This document shows positions 1 to 7,870 of a stretch of 64,000 nt of DNA, piece after piece. Position numbers and translations under genes: made by a program. Location of the stretch: NCBI RefSeq assembly GCF_014218335.1, contig NZ_AP023367.1, positions 4,583,501-4,647,500 on the forward strand, given 5' to 3'. Under the pieces are notes generated by a model. It had not been told where the DNA came from. It saw only the letters and a list, made by a program, of their open reading frames with translations, and searched no databases. This stretch comes from Anaerocolumna cellulosilytica (GTDB taxonomy: Bacteria > Bacillota > Clostridia > Lachnospirales > Lachnospiraceae). Position 1 is the first letter of the stretch; each line of letters begins with the position of its first letter.

Positions 1-164
1 CTACGGCACCTACTACAAGAAGAATCTATACACTGATGCATGATCCTGTATACCGTTTAGGTGTTGCCTGGCAGAATGTGGCTTACAACCAACCGCCACA
101 TACAAGCTTTTTCCTTGGAAACGGCATGTCCAATCCACCGACTCCAACTATTTATCTTAAATAA
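1..164 (+). CDS. Rhamnogalacturonan lyase (PL11), C-terminal end only
   Basis: Only the last 53 codons are present; the first complete codon is at position 3 and the stop TAA is at 162-164. The reading contains TRRIYTLMHDPVYR, then VAWQNVAYNQPPHTSFFLG and GM. From family knowledge this is the conserved end of the beta-propeller of polysaccharide lyase family 11 (YesW/YesX type), which cleaves the rhamnogalacturonan I backbone of pectin by beta-elimination. Such enzymes are usually secreted or act on imported oligomers; the upstream part that would tell is outside the window. It is convergent with purA. Identification rests on a short but distinctive stretch. Confidence 0.75.
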   Translation, partial: TAPTTRRIYTLMHDPVYRLGVAWQNVAYNQPPHTSFFLGNGMSNPPTPTIYLK

Positions 165-210
165 TTCATTGTTATAAACTAGAAACAAAAGAGGTAAACC
201 TACTAAGAAA

Positions 211-240
211 GGCAGACACAATTTAGTTTCTGTGTCTGCC
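211..240 (-). terminator. Terminator after purA, possibly bidirectional
   Basis: Perfect 10-bp inverted repeat, GGCAGACACA (211-220) and TGTGTCTGCC (231-240), with a 10-nt loop. Read on the minus strand it is followed by TTTCTT. It lies between the convergent purA stop (273) and the lyase stop (164), so it could serve both genes. Confidence 0.6.
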
Positions 241-272
241 ACTTGGTACTGTTTACCCCTTTTGCTTAGGAA

Positions 273-1553
273 TTACTTGTTACGAAAAATAATCTCTTCT
301 CTTCCAGGTCCATTGGAAATCATAGTAATAGGTACTTCCAGTTCTTTTTCGATAAATTCAATGTATTTTCTGCAATTTTTGGGAAGCTCTTCATACTTTG
401 TAATTCCCCTGATTTCTTCCATCCAGCCTGGCAAGATTTCATAAACCGGTTTTGCCTTTGCCAATTTTACCGTGGTAGGGAAATCTTTTGTTATTACACC
501 ATCTATTTCATAGCCTACGCAGATTGGAAGTTCTTTAAGATAACCTAAAACATCCAGAACAGTTAAAGCAACTTCTGTCGCACCCTGCATACGGCATCCG
601 TATCTGGTTGCAACTGCATCAAACCAACCCATGCGTCTTGGTCTTCCAGTGGTTGCACCGAATTCGCCGCCATCACCGCCTCGTTTTCTTAGCTCGTCTG
701 CTTCTTCACCAAATATTTCACTTACAAATTCTCCTGCACCCACTGCACTGGAATAGGCTTTGGCAACCGCTACCACCTTCTTAATTTCATAAGCAGGAAT
801 ACCAGCACCAATTGCACCGTAGGAAGCAAGGGTTGATGAAGATGTAACCATTGGATAAATACCAAAATCAGGATCTTTTAAAGCACCTAGCTGGCCTTCT
901 AATAAGATATTTTTGTCTTCTTGTAATGCCTGGTGAAGGTATGCTGCAACATCACATACATAAGGCTTAACCATATCCCTGTACTTTAAAAGTGTGTTAA
1001 ACAGCTCCACAGAATCGATTTTTGGCTTATGATACATGTGTTCTAATAATATATTTTTCATTTCACATACATGGTTAACCTTTTCTTTTAATACTTCTTC
1101 ATCAAAAAGTTCAGAAACCTGAAAACCAATTTTTGCATATTTATCTGAATAAAATGGAGCAATTCCGGATTTTGTAGAACCAAAGGACTTTCCTCCAAGT
1201 CGTTCCTCTTCATATTGATCAAATAGTATATGGTATGGCATCATAATTTGTGCCCTGTCAGATACTAAAATCTTAGGAGCGGGTACTCCTCTGTCTACAA
1301 TGGATTTAATTTCCTGAAATAAATAAGGTATATTCAGTGCTACTCCATTCCCTATAATACTGGTGGTGTGGTCATAAAAAACACCGGATGGCAGTAAATG
1401 AAGTGCAAACTTTCCATACTTGTTGATAATTGTATGTCCAGCATTACTTCCTCCCTGATATCTTACGATAATGTCTGCTTCCTGTCCAAGCATGTCCGTA
1501 ATCTTACCTTTACCTTCATCGCCCCAATTGGCGCCTACGATTGCTTTTACCAT
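273..1553 (-). CDS. purA: Adenylosuccinate synthetase
   Basis: Converts IMP, aspartate and GTP to adenylosuccinate, the first committed step from IMP to AMP. The 426-residue length matches the family. The N-terminal GTP loop reads GANWGDEGKGK with the catalytic Asp at about residue 12; the SNAGHT block supplies the catalytic His at about 40. TTGRPRRMGWFDA near residue 300 is the IMP/GTP-binding signature. The residue 130 region reads GSTKSGIAPFYSDK instead of the more usual GTTGRGIGPAY, a variant form. An AGGAGG site lies 7-8 nt before the ATG. The gene stands alone behind a hairpin terminator (1609-1642). The next AMP-branch enzyme, purB, is 10 kb away with its own leader. Confidence 0.95.
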   Translation of the reverse strand: MVKAIVGANWGDEGKGKITDMLGQEADIIVRYQGGSNAGHTIINKYGKFALHLLPSGVFYDHTTSIIGNGVALNIPYLFQEIKSIVDRGVPAPKILVSDRAQIMMPYHILFDQYEEERLGGKSFGSTKSGIAPFYSDKYAKIGFQVSELFDEEVLKEKVNHVCEMKNILLEHMYHKPKIDSVELFNTLLKYRDMVKPYVCDVAAYLHQALQEDKNILLEGQLGALKDPDFGIYPMVTSSSTLASYGAIGAGIPAYEIKKVVAVAKAYSSAVGAGEFVSEIFGEEADELRKRGGDGGEFGATTGRPRRMGWFDAVATRYGCRMQGATEVALTVLDVLGYLKELPICVGYEIDGVITKDFPTTVKLAKAKPVYEILPGWMEEIRGITKYEELPKNCRKYIEFIEKELEVPITMISNGPGREEIIFRNK

Positions 1554-1608
1554 ACCAAAAACCTCCTGTTTTTTGAATTGAACGAATAGTATTCATTCCT
1601 TTCTTTCG

Positions 1609-1642
1609 AAAAAAATGGCATTGTAACAAATGCTACAATGCC
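1609..1642 (-). terminator. Terminator or attenuator upstream of purA
   Basis: GGCATTGTA (1617-1625) and TACAATGCC (1634-1642) form a perfect 9-bp stem with an 8-nt loop. On the minus strand it is followed by a run of seven T. It lies 56 bp before the purA start and 109 bp after the DUF523 stop. It probably ends transcription from the DUF523 gene; attenuation of purA is possible, but I see no recognisable aptamer. Confidence 0.6.
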
Positions 1643-1750
1643 TTATTACTTATTTATTATAGTTTATATTAATCCATAAGTAAAATCAATATTATTTATA
1701 TACTACATAACTTTCACTTATGTTTTCAAAATGCAATCACACCTATTTAT

Positions 1751-2188
1751 TTATTTTAACCCAACTAATTCTTTTAATTCATGCTCCGTATAAACTTTAA
1801 TGCCATTCTCCTTTAATAGAGCCGCTGTTAATCCATTTCCCTCAATCAGCACTCCCTGAAAAGTTCCGTCATATATTTTAGCAGAGCCGCAGGATGGACT
1901 ATTACTCTTTAATATTGCCGCATCACATCGGTATAATCTGGCAAGCTTAAGTGTCTCTATCGCACCTTTTTGAAACTCCTCTGTTACATCCAGGCCTTCT
2001 TTTGTTACTGCTCTTCCATCCGTTAATTCCACCGGCTTTCTCGGTGTGGGAAGTCCCCCTAACTGTTCCGGACAGACCGGTATTAATGTATGCTTATTCA
2101 TAAGCTTTACAATGTCTTCCTGCAATACTCCATAGCCATTATATCTGCATTCTACTCCTAATAGACATGCACTTACCAGAATATTCAT
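1751..2188 (-). CDS. DUF523 family protein
   Basis: A small cytoplasmic protein of 145 residues with the conserved cysteine pattern of DUF523. SACLLGVECRYNG is at the N-terminus (Cys8 and Cys14), CPEQLGGLPTPR around residue 40, and LKSNSPSCGSAKIYDG around residue 95. The pattern suggests a metal or Fe-S site, but the family's biochemical role is not established and none is assigned here. The start is supported by GGAAGG about 6 nt before the ATG. It is transcribed alone, 130 bp downstream of dut. Confidence 0.85.
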   Translation of the reverse strand: MNILVSACLLGVECRYNGYGVLQEDIVKLMNKHTLIPVCPEQLGGLPTPRKPVELTDGRAVTKEGLDVTEEFQKGAIETLKLARLYRCDAAILKSNSPSCGSAKIYDGTFQGVLIEGNGLTAALLKENGIKVYTEHELKELVGLK

Positions 2189-2318
2189 TGTGTGCCTTCC
2201 ACTCTCTTAATTTTATGATTCCATCGATTATCTTCAATCAAAATCAACTTAATTATATAACTTTATCAAACCTCAGATAGAATTCCCTCTTATAACAGAA
2301 CAATCTATACTTATTTCA

Positions 2319-2831
2319 TTATTTCGTAGTACTTCCAAAGCCACCATTTCTCTTATTCGTTGCATCATCATCAAAAGTGATACCATATTCCACAAAGATC
2401 CCCTGCATGAAACCGGTTCCTGTTTTAAGTTCTAAGGTTTTTCCTTCATTGCTGTCATTTGTAATTTTAGCAAAGATATGTCCTTCATTGTCAGAATAAA
2501 AATAGTCGCTGTCAATAATACCAACTGTATTATTCATTTGCAGGCGGAATTTAAAGCCAAGCCCACTTCTTGGATAACACTTTAATACCCAGTTGTCTTC
2601 CATCTCCACTCTTATACCTGTAGGTATTTTTATTGTCTCCCCAGGTGCAAGAATAAAACTTAGGGGACTGTAAAAATCATATCCGGCAGACCCTGCGGTA
2701 GCTCGTTTCGGAAGTTCTATTCCTTCATACACCTGTTCCGCTGTCTCCGCTGCATCCTTTGGAAAGGTATCAAGCCAGTCCTGCTTAAATTGTTCTAAAC
2801 TAACTTTGTGAAACTTTGCTATTCTTTTCAT
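2319..2831 (-). CDS. dut: dUTPase (dUTP diphosphatase)
   Basis: Hydrolyses dUTP to dUMP and PPi, keeping uracil out of DNA and feeding dTMP synthesis. Trimeric dUTPase motifs are visible in order: AGSAGYDFYS (motif 1, about residue 47), YPRSGLGFK (motif 2), NTVGIIDSDY (motif 3), a motif-4 region around GTGFMQGIF, and RNGGFGSTTK at the C-terminus (motif 5). It is 170 residues long with an N-terminal extension of about 35, so slightly longer than typical. It stands alone behind one of the repeated hairpin leaders (2832-2916). The start follows the leader's TGAAATGG block by 7 nt. Confidence 0.9.
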   Translation of the reverse strand: MKRIAKFHKVSLEQFKQDWLDTFPKDAAETAEQVYEGIELPKRATAGSAGYDFYSPLSFILAPGETIKIPTGIRVEMEDNWVLKCYPRSGLGFKFRLQMNNTVGIIDSDYFYSDNEGHIFAKITNDSNEGKTLELKTGTGFMQGIFVEYGITFDDDATNKRNGGFGSTTK

Positions 2832-2916
2832 GTTTAAACCATTTCATAACCTATTAGTATTTTCTATTAGGTTACTGCTGCAAACAGAATCATTAAGATT
2901 CTTGCAGCACCTTTCT
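2832..2916 (-). promoter_or_regulatory. Two-hairpin translation leader of dut (recurrent element)
   Basis: Minus-strand order: AGAAAGG (2910-2916); hairpin 1 with arms TGCTGCAA and TTGCAGCA plus an inner GAATC/GATTC stem; one G; hairpin 2 with arms TAACCTA and TAGGTTA; TGAAATGG; 7 nt; ATG. The arm sequence GCTGCA/TGCAGC differs from the GCCACA/TGTGGC of other copies but pairing is kept, as expected for a selected RNA structure. Family assignment unknown. Confidence 0.6.
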
Positions 2917-2960
2917 TTTCCTATTGTATTTAGGTAATTGTTAAACGTAGATTACCTATC

Positions 2961-3854
2961 TTATATTAAATCTTGCCCCATCATTTTTAATAATTCTTTT
3001 GCAGCCGTTGATATTGGATTGGTTCCGCCTGTGATAAGGCAAAAAGATCTATCTGAAATCTCTCTTTGAAACTTTAATTCAAATAATTCTCCTGAATCTA
3101 TATACTTCTCTGCAAAATTTCGGACCACAGATCCGATTCCTAAGTTTCTAAGTGTAAATTGTACAATCATATCACTGGTTGCCAATTCAAATTCCGGCTT
3201 TAATACCACACCATTATTCTTTAGGATTTCATCTACATAGGTTCTGGTACTTGTTATGCCTTCCAAACATACAATTGGTAATTTCTCTAAATCAGAGAAT
3301 ATTAACGTTTTTCCTTCCAGATGGCGAAATCTGCTGCCGGCTACAAAAACATCTTTGATTTTTTTTACTTCGGTTACGGTTACATCCGGCTTTGCCCGAA
3401 AAGGACTGCTTACAATTCCAAAATCTATTCTTCCGTCATAGAGATATTCCAAGGTTTCTGGTGTTGGAGCATTTGTAACCGTTACCTTAATACCCGGATA
3501 TTTTAAATGAAATTCTTCCAGATAGGATAAAAGATAGTATTGAAGAGTCATATCGCTGGCGCCAATGCGAATCTCACCATTTTCTAAATCTATCATCTTC
3601 TTGAATTTTGTTTCACCTAATAAAATATTTTCATACCCTCTTGCAATATAAGTATATAGCACTTCCCCTTCCGGCGTCAGCTTTACTCCTTTTTGGGTAC
3701 GTATAAACAGCCTGCTGCCAAGATTATTTTCCAAAAGCTTTATTCCTTGACTTACAGCCGGTTGGGATATACATAATTCTTCTGCAGCTCCGGTAAAACT
3801 TCCGTGCTTTATTACATAATAAAATATTTTATAGTATTCAAGATTTATATTCAT
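2961..3854 (-). CDS. LysR-family transcriptional regulator
   Basis: A 297-residue LysR-type regulator. The N-terminal winged helix-turn-helix covers about residues 1-60, with GSFTGAAEELCISQPAVSQ as the recognition region. The C-terminal part (about 88-295) is a periplasmic-binding-protein-like effector domain. The effector is unknown. AGAAAGG lies 5 nt before the ATG. The gene is the third of a probable minus-strand operon, 24 bp downstream of an ArsC-like gene and a small acetyltransferase. The co-transcription is inferred from spacing only, and this arrangement differs from the usual divergent LysR layout. Confidence 0.85.
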   Translation of the reverse strand: MNINLEYYKIFYYVIKHGSFTGAAEELCISQPAVSQGIKLLENNLGSRLFIRTQKGVKLTPEGEVLYTYIARGYENILLGETKFKKMIDLENGEIRIGASDMTLQYYLLSYLEEFHLKYPGIKVTVTNAPTPETLEYLYDGRIDFGIVSSPFRAKPDVTVTEVKKIKDVFVAGSRFRHLEGKTLIFSDLEKLPIVCLEGITSTRTYVDEILKNNGVVLKPEFELATSDMIVQFTLRNLGIGSVVRNFAEKYIDSGELFELKFQREISDRSFCLITGGTNPISTAAKELLKMMGQDLI

Positions 3855-3878
3855 ATGTGCCTTTCTATCCGACTGCTT

Positions 3879-4220
3879 TTATGCCCATTCCTTCCAAACC
3901 TCAGGTTTATAGCCTACTGTTGCAAGCTTTCCATTCCTTACAATTGGTGTCTGAAACATTTTCGGATGCTCCAATAGCTTCTCTTCCTTATCCGCATCAT
4001 CAGAAAGATACTTCACATAATTATCTTCGTATTCTTTGGATTTTGTATCCATAAGAAAGTCCATGCCGCCAACTGCTGCTTTTACTGCTTTATATTCGCC
4101 AAGACTCATACCGTATTTTCCCAAGTCGATGAGTTGATATTTTATTCTTCTTTCTTTAAAATAACGTTCCGCTTTCTTTGTATCAAAGCATTTTGCTTTC
4201 CCAAAAATCTGTATATTCAT
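3879..4220 (-). CDS. ArsC/Spx-family thioredoxin-fold protein
   Basis: A 113-residue protein of the ArsC/Spx/YffB family (PF03960). The active-site loop reads KCFDTKKAERYF with one Cys at about residue 11 and no second Cys in CXXC spacing, as in ArsC-type reductases rather than redox-switch Spx. The region LLEHPKMFQTPIVRNGK carries the cis-Pro segment of the fold, followed by GYKPEVW. It could reduce arsenate or another small oxidant with glutathione or an equivalent thiol, or be a regulator; no arsenic genes lie nearby. It starts 6 bp after the acetyltransferase and is followed by the LysR gene. Confidence 0.75.
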   Translation of the reverse strand: MNIQIFGKAKCFDTKKAERYFKERRIKYQLIDLGKYGMSLGEYKAVKAAVGGMDFLMDTKSKEYEDNYVKYLSDDADKEEKLLEHPKMFQTPIVRNGKLATVGYKPEVWKEWA

Positions 4221-4226
4221 ATAACT

Positions 4227-4511
4227 TTACTTGCTTCCCTCCCAGATAAGCCCCTTATACTGTTCATTTTTTCCAAACCAGAGTATAGCATAGGAACAAG
4301 TCAAAACTGCCTTTTTATTATTCTCTCTTAAGAAAACAACAACCTCCTCCATCAACTTACCGGCTATCCCTTGTCCTCGCAGGGAATCATCCACGAAGGT
4401 ATGGTTAATATCTACGACATCATCTGTTACCTTTGGAAAGGTTACTTCTGCTAAGAGCTTTCCATCTTCATTGATTGCGTAAATCCGATTACTATCCCTT
4501 GTAAATTCCAT
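4227..4511 (-). CDS. Small GNAT-type acetyltransferase (YjdJ-like)
   Basis: A 94-residue protein starting MEFTRDSNRIYA. It belongs to the short GCN5-related family (PF14542) containing only the acetyl-CoA-binding core. The signature is VDDSLRGQGIAGKLMEEVV, with the RGQGIAGKL pyrophosphate loop at about residues 50-58. The substrate is unknown. I chose this start because AAGGGAG lies 8 nt upstream; an in-frame ATG 36 bp further up has no good ribosome site. It is the first gene of the operon with the ArsC-like protein and LysR regulator. Confidence 0.75.
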   Translation of the reverse strand: MEFTRDSNRIYAINEDGKLLAEVTFPKVTDDVVDINHTFVDDSLRGQGIAGKLMEEVVVFLRENNKKAVLTCSYAILWFGKNEQYKGLIWEGSK

Positions 4512-4583
4512 ACTGTTGTCTCCCTTCTTAAAATCTTCACTTACCATATAGTATATTATATAGTATTCATTTCCTACATTGAC

Positions 4584-4611
4584 AGTATACCATGAAATGT
4601 TCTTCTGTCAA
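4584..4611 (-). promoter_or_regulatory. Promoter of the acetyltransferase-ArsC-LysR operon
   Basis: Minus strand: TTGACA (-35, 4606-4611), 16 bp, TATACT (-10, 4584-4589). The promoter lies inside a 7-bp inverted repeat (TTGACAG/CTGTCAA, 4579-4611) that could also be an operator. Confidence 0.5.
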
Positions 4612-4691
4612 TGTAAAGAAAAGTGTAAAACTTCATTTTGTACAGCAAATACGTGTTCAAAAGTCTTTCTAAGGAATAGCATTAAAACATC

Positions 4692-4724
4692 AAAAAACGG
4701 ACAATAACCTAAGTTATTAGTCCG
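4692..4724 (-). terminator. Terminator of the chemoreceptor/SpoIIAA-like unit
   Basis: On the minus strand CGGACTAATAAC and GTTATTGTCCG form a stem with one mismatch and a 4-nt loop, followed by six T. It lies 22 bp after the SpoIIAA-like gene stop. Confidence 0.8.
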
Positions 4725-4745
4725 CCTTTTCTCTTTCTTGTTGAA

Positions 4746-5132
4746 TTAAAAACCTTTGGATTTTAACCATTCATCCGCTTCTTGTTCATTTAAAAATGCC
4801 TGCTGAGGAATTTTACCGCCTACCGCTCTATTCATCTGCATTTTTACAATTGCACTATCTACAATAATTGCAGCATATTGAACTTTGTTTTCATTTAACC
4901 ATTCTGTATGTTTTGCAATAACATCACCTAAATCAGAGATTTTATATTTTCTAACGTCAGTGCAAACTGCCCATGTTTGTCCACCAACAGCAGGACCGAT
5001 TTTATTTACATACTGAGAATGATAATCTGCATAATCTTCTTTTGTCCAAAGACCTACAGGTGCGTCGTATGCTACCCTTCTGGCTGAATCGTATTTAATT
5101 GTGTAAAGTCCCTTTGGATGTGTAATTAACAT
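4746..5132 (-). CDS. SpoIIAA-like/STAS-type small protein
   Basis: A 128-residue protein starting MLITHPKGLYTIKYDSARR. The alternating beta/alpha pattern, with a central WAVCTDVRKYKISDLGD and YAAIIVDSAIV, resembles the SpoIIAA-like fold (PF11964). I see no clear phosphorylatable Ser motif, so an anti-anti-sigma role is not claimed. The start is set by AGGAGG 7 nt before this ATG; a further upstream in-frame start would read through that site. It lies 68 bp downstream of the chemoreceptor with a terminator only after it, so both probably form one transcript under the c-di-GMP riboswitch. A role as cytoplasmic partner of the receptor is inference. Confidence 0.55.
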   Translation of the reverse strand: MLITHPKGLYTIKYDSARRVAYDAPVGLWTKEDYADYHSQYVNKIGPAVGGQTWAVCTDVRKYKISDLGDVIAKHTEWLNENKVQYAAIIVDSAIVKMQMNRAVGGKIPQQAFLNEQEADEWLKSKGF

Positions 5133-5200
5133 GTTATTTTCCTCCTGATTTTTATATTTGAAATGGAGCTTAACTCCCATTCAATCATTTGTAAAAATTT

Positions 5201-6502
5201 CTAATATCTATCTAGTCTTTCTTTTAAACCTTCTGCAATGGAATACAATTCATTGGAGCAATCTGCAATTAACTGTATTAAACTATTCTGTTCCTCTACA
5301 GATGCAGATGCCTCTTCTGTGCCGGCTGCCGTTTCCTCTGATATACTTGCTATGGTGGCAATCATATCTTCTGCTTCTTTTGCATCTTCCGTCAGGGACT
5401 CCGTTGCACCAGAAACCGCCTTAACTTTTGTAGCAATAGATTCTACCTTATTAGAGATATCTCCTATTGCCTGTACCGTCTGGTTAAGGGCACTTTCCTG
5501 TTCAGTTGACAATACTTCAACTTTCTCTATTTGTATAACCGTGTTCTCGATTCCTCTTTGTACATCATTAATAATTTCTGTAATCTGCTTGCTAGATTCG
5601 CTGGACTGTTCCGCTAACTTTCGAATTTCTTCTGATACAACTGCAAAACCTTTACCATGTTCCCCTGCTCTGGCAGCTTCAATTGCTGCATTCAATGCTA
5701 AAAGATTGGTTTGTTCTGCAACACCTTTAATAACTTGTAATATTTTACCGATTTCTTTTGACTTATCCATTAAATCTGTAACTGCTTCACCAACCCGACC
5801 GGAAATCTCTTTGTTTTCTTCCATCTTTTCTTCCTGATATCGGATGGAATTACGTACAGAATCCATAGCGCCGATGGCTGCCTCTGCTAATTGCTCAGAA
5901 GCCGTCATATCCTGAGCAATACATCCTATCATTTCGGCAATATTATTTATTCTCACACTTCCACTTTCTGTTGATTCCGCCTGCTGTGTCGCTCCCTCTG
6001 CTAACTGAGATATGGACTGTGTTACTCTGGTCGAAATCTCACTCATCTCAGCAGAAGATTGCTTCATCTCACTGGATGCATAAGTAATCATTTCTACCGA
6101 TTCTTTTACAGAATGATAAAATTCCATGGACTTTTCCTGTATCTTCTTTAAATACTCCCCGTATTCTGTAAGCTCTTTACTTTGGCTAAAATCAATTTCA
6201 GAACTAGTAATACCTTCAGCCATTGACTTAGCTGCTGTAGCAAGTTGTACAATTGTTTTTAGGTTTTTACGGAAAACCATGATAAATACTGCAAAATATA
6301 CTATTACTAATATTATACTTAATAAAAATAAGTAAATTCCAAAACCACCTTTTGGTTCATAGGCGGCTCCCCCTGCTTCTTTAAGCATAGACTGGACTTT
6401 TAAGTAGATAGCTGCATAAAAGCCTGAGAAACCTAAAATAAATGTTAATAACATGGTAAGTAAATTTTTGTTTTTCAGGATTTTCCCCTTAATTGACTCC
6501 AA
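5201..6502 (-). CDS. Methyl-accepting chemotaxis protein lacking an ectodomain
   Basis: A 433-residue membrane chemoreceptor. Two transmembrane segments (about 14-34 and 54-76) are joined by a loop of under 20 residues, so there is no extracellular sensor domain. A short linker leads to a long coiled-coil signalling domain. Its hairpin tip [19 protein letters not shown], followed by [18 protein letters not shown], is the CheA/CheW contact site. No C-terminal CheR/CheB pentapeptide is seen. Translation starts at TTG, 8 nt after GGAGGTG. Upstream lies a c-di-GMP-I riboswitch with terminator, and downstream the SpoIIAA-like gene. Signal input is therefore probably intracellular or from a partner, with expression set by c-di-GMP. 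Confidence 0.92.
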   Translation of the reverse strand: MESIKGKILKNKNLLTMLLTFILGFSGFYAAIYLKVQSMLKEAGGAAYEPKGGFGIYLFLLSIILVIVYFAVFIMVFRKNLKTIVQLATAAKSMAEGITSSEIDFSQSKELTEYGEYLKKIQEKSMEFYHSVKESVEMITYASSEMKQSSAEMSEISTRVTQSISQLAEGATQQAESTESGSVRINNIAEMIGCIAQDMTASEQLAEAAIGAMDSVRNSIRYQEEKMEENKEISGRVGEAVTDLMDKSKEIGKILQVIKGVAEQTNLLALNAAIEAARAGEHGKGFAVVSEEIRKLAEQSSESSKQITEIINDVQRGIENTVIQIEKVEVLSTEQESALNQTVQAIGDISNKVESIATKVKAVSGATESLTEDAKEAEDMIATIASISEETAAGTEEASASVEEQNSLIQLIADCSNELYSIAEGLKERLDRY

Positions 6503-6565
6503 TTTTTTGCACCTCCGATAAATTTTTTATGTATGTATTCTAAAGAGTATTTAAAACAGACCCAT

Positions 6566-6577
6566 TTAGTCGACTAA
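6566..6577. promoter_or_regulatory. 12-bp perfect palindrome upstream of the chemoreceptor
   Basis: TTAGTCGACTAA lies about 65 bp before the receptor start, downstream of the structured RNA region. It could be a protein-binding site or a hairpin extension. No regulator is assigned. Confidence 0.3.
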
Positions 6578-6582
6578 TCCCC

Positions 6583-6688
6583 ATGCAGTACCGTAAACTT
6601 GACTGCGTTACTCCTTAAATAGAAGGATTAACGCTCACTGCATACCGCGTCTGCTTACAGATATGGCACTGCCACCAAGCAAGCGGCA
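6583..6688 (-). ncRNA. Structured leader segment of unknown type
   Basis: Between the riboswitch terminator and the receptor, the minus strand can fold into nested helices. GCGTTA/TAACGC (6629-6634 with 6605-6610) encloses TCCTT/AAGGA. Outside it ATGCAGT/ACTGCAT (6637-6643 with 6583-6589) closes a larger domain. Upstream are GCCGC/GTGGC and TGCTT/AAGCA helices. I find no match to a riboswitch consensus I know. It may be a second regulatory element in the receptor leader. Confidence 0.4.
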
Positions 6689-6736
6689 TTTTACACTAAC
6701 TGACTCTTTTTTTGCTCCTGTAGCAACTTTTATAAC

Positions 6737-6772
6737 AAAAAAAGCCAAGCGTAGTCTTCACCACACCTGGCT
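6737..6772 (-). terminator. Riboswitch expression-platform terminator
   Basis: On the minus strand AGCCAG and CTTGGCT enclose GGTGAAGACTAC, followed by seven T. It sits directly 3' of the c-di-GMP aptamer and about 235 bp before the receptor start, the usual layout of a transcriptional riboswitch. Confidence 0.8.
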
Positions 6773-6782
6773 ATATTAACTA

Positions 6783-6861
6783 CTGCAACTCGACCATCAT
6801 AGCTCTTATGCCTTAGACTCGTAGCTTTGCGTCCCCACTTTTCAATGAGTTTGCCTTTATA
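6783..6861 (-). ncRNA. c-di-GMP-I (GEMM-I) riboswitch
   Basis: Read on the minus strand, the aptamer has GGCAAACTCATTGAAA, then GTGGGGACGCAAAGC, then TACGAGTCTAAGG, and closes with GGTCGAGTTGCAG. GACGCAAAGC and the flanking GAAA tetraloop helix are hallmarks of the GEMM-I class that binds cyclic di-GMP. A terminator follows at 6772-6737. It controls the chemoreceptor at 5201-6502 and probably the SpoIIAA-like gene, linking motility or chemosensing to c-di-GMP. Confidence 0.88.
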
Positions 6862-7078
6862 AAGTTAAATTCCATATTTTTATCATAAGTACTCTGTAAT
6901 CTTACTGCAACTATAATTGTATCGTTCAATATGCTTGCAAAATTACTGATAATGTAGATTATTGTCTCATTTTGTCTAGTTTTATTATAACTCAAAATTT
7001 AGAAAAGTCAATTACAAAACACCATTTTTTTATAGATTTGTGCTGTATTTGTAATTTCTAAATATTAGAAAATTTATA

Positions 7079-7816
7079 TTATAGTGCCAGTCCCCCATCT
7101 ATTACAATATTCTGCCCAACTATATATCTAGAGACATCCTGACTTAGAAAATAAGCCAGTTCTGCAACTTCCTCCGGATCGCAAAATCGCTTTGCCGGAA
7201 TTTGACTCTTATAGTATTCTGCTGCGTCTCCTAAGCTGTCGAGCATATCCGTAATAATAATTCCTGGTGCTATCGCATTGACGTTGATATTATTTGCAAT
7301 TAACTCTGCACTAAGAACACGTGTAAAGGCAGCCACACCTGCTTTGGTAGCTGTATAGCCATAGGAAGCGGGAAGATTCATAACGGATGCTAAAGAACTA
7401 ATGTTAATAATCTTACCATAATTTTGTTTAATCATGTGAGGAGCAACTAACTGACACAAGTTAAACATACCAGTTAAGTTTGTATTCACCACGTCATTCC
7501 AATCATTCTGACTCATGTCAGTGATCGTACCATATCTTACGATACCGGCATTATTAACCAGGATATCAACTTTACCAAAGTTTTCAACTGTGAAATCCAC
7601 CATTTTTTCCAAGGCACTTCGTTCTGCTATATCTGCCTGAAAGGTTAGGGCTTTTCTGCCTAATTTGGTTATCTCTGCTTTTACTTCTTCTGCTGCAGAA
7701 GTACTGCTTACATAATTAATTACTACATCTGCTCCGTGTTCTGCCAATTTTAAGGCGATTGCCTTACCAATACCTCTTGATGCTCCTGTTACTAATGCAA
7801 CTTTTCCTTTTAGCAT
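7079..7816 (-). CDS. Short-chain dehydrogenase/reductase (FabG-like)
   Basis: A 245-residue classical SDR. TGASRGIGKA at about residues 10-19 binds NAD(P). NNAG near residue 88, Ser in NISSLAS near 139, and YGYTATKAG near 152 give the Asn-Ser-Tyr-Lys catalytic set. The C-terminus YIVGQNIVIDGGLAL is typical of FabG-like oxidoreductases. The substrate is not evident. It lies 54 bp after a ThDP-dependent enzyme that probably makes a 2-hydroxyketone or aldehyde, so reduction of that product is a reasonable inference. A dedicated fatty-acid role is less likely because no fab genes are nearby. Confidence 0.85.
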   Translation of the reverse strand: MLKGKVALVTGASRGIGKAIALKLAEHGADVVINYVSSTSAAEEVKAEITKLGRKALTFQADIAERSALEKMVDFTVENFGKVDILVNNAGIVRYGTITDMSQNDWNDVVNTNLTGMFNLCQLVAPHMIKQNYGKIINISSLASVMNLPASYGYTATKAGVAAFTRVLSAELIANNINVNAIAPGIIITDMLDSLGDAAEYYKSQIPAKRFCDPEEVAELAYFLSQDVSRYIVGQNIVIDGGLAL

Positions 7817-7870
7817 AACATTCCTCCTTATTCAATCCTGTATCTTTCAAAAGTCCCGCTATAAAAGCCT

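Noticed and set aside
1554-1750. Possible purine riboswitch before purA
   Set aside because: The leader contains only a plain hairpin; no purine-aptamer core or three-way junction is visible.
5238-5837. 199-residue plus-strand open frame opposite the chemoreceptor
   Set aside because: It mirrors the coiled-coil codon pattern of the minus-strand receptor and has no ribosome site or recognisable domain.
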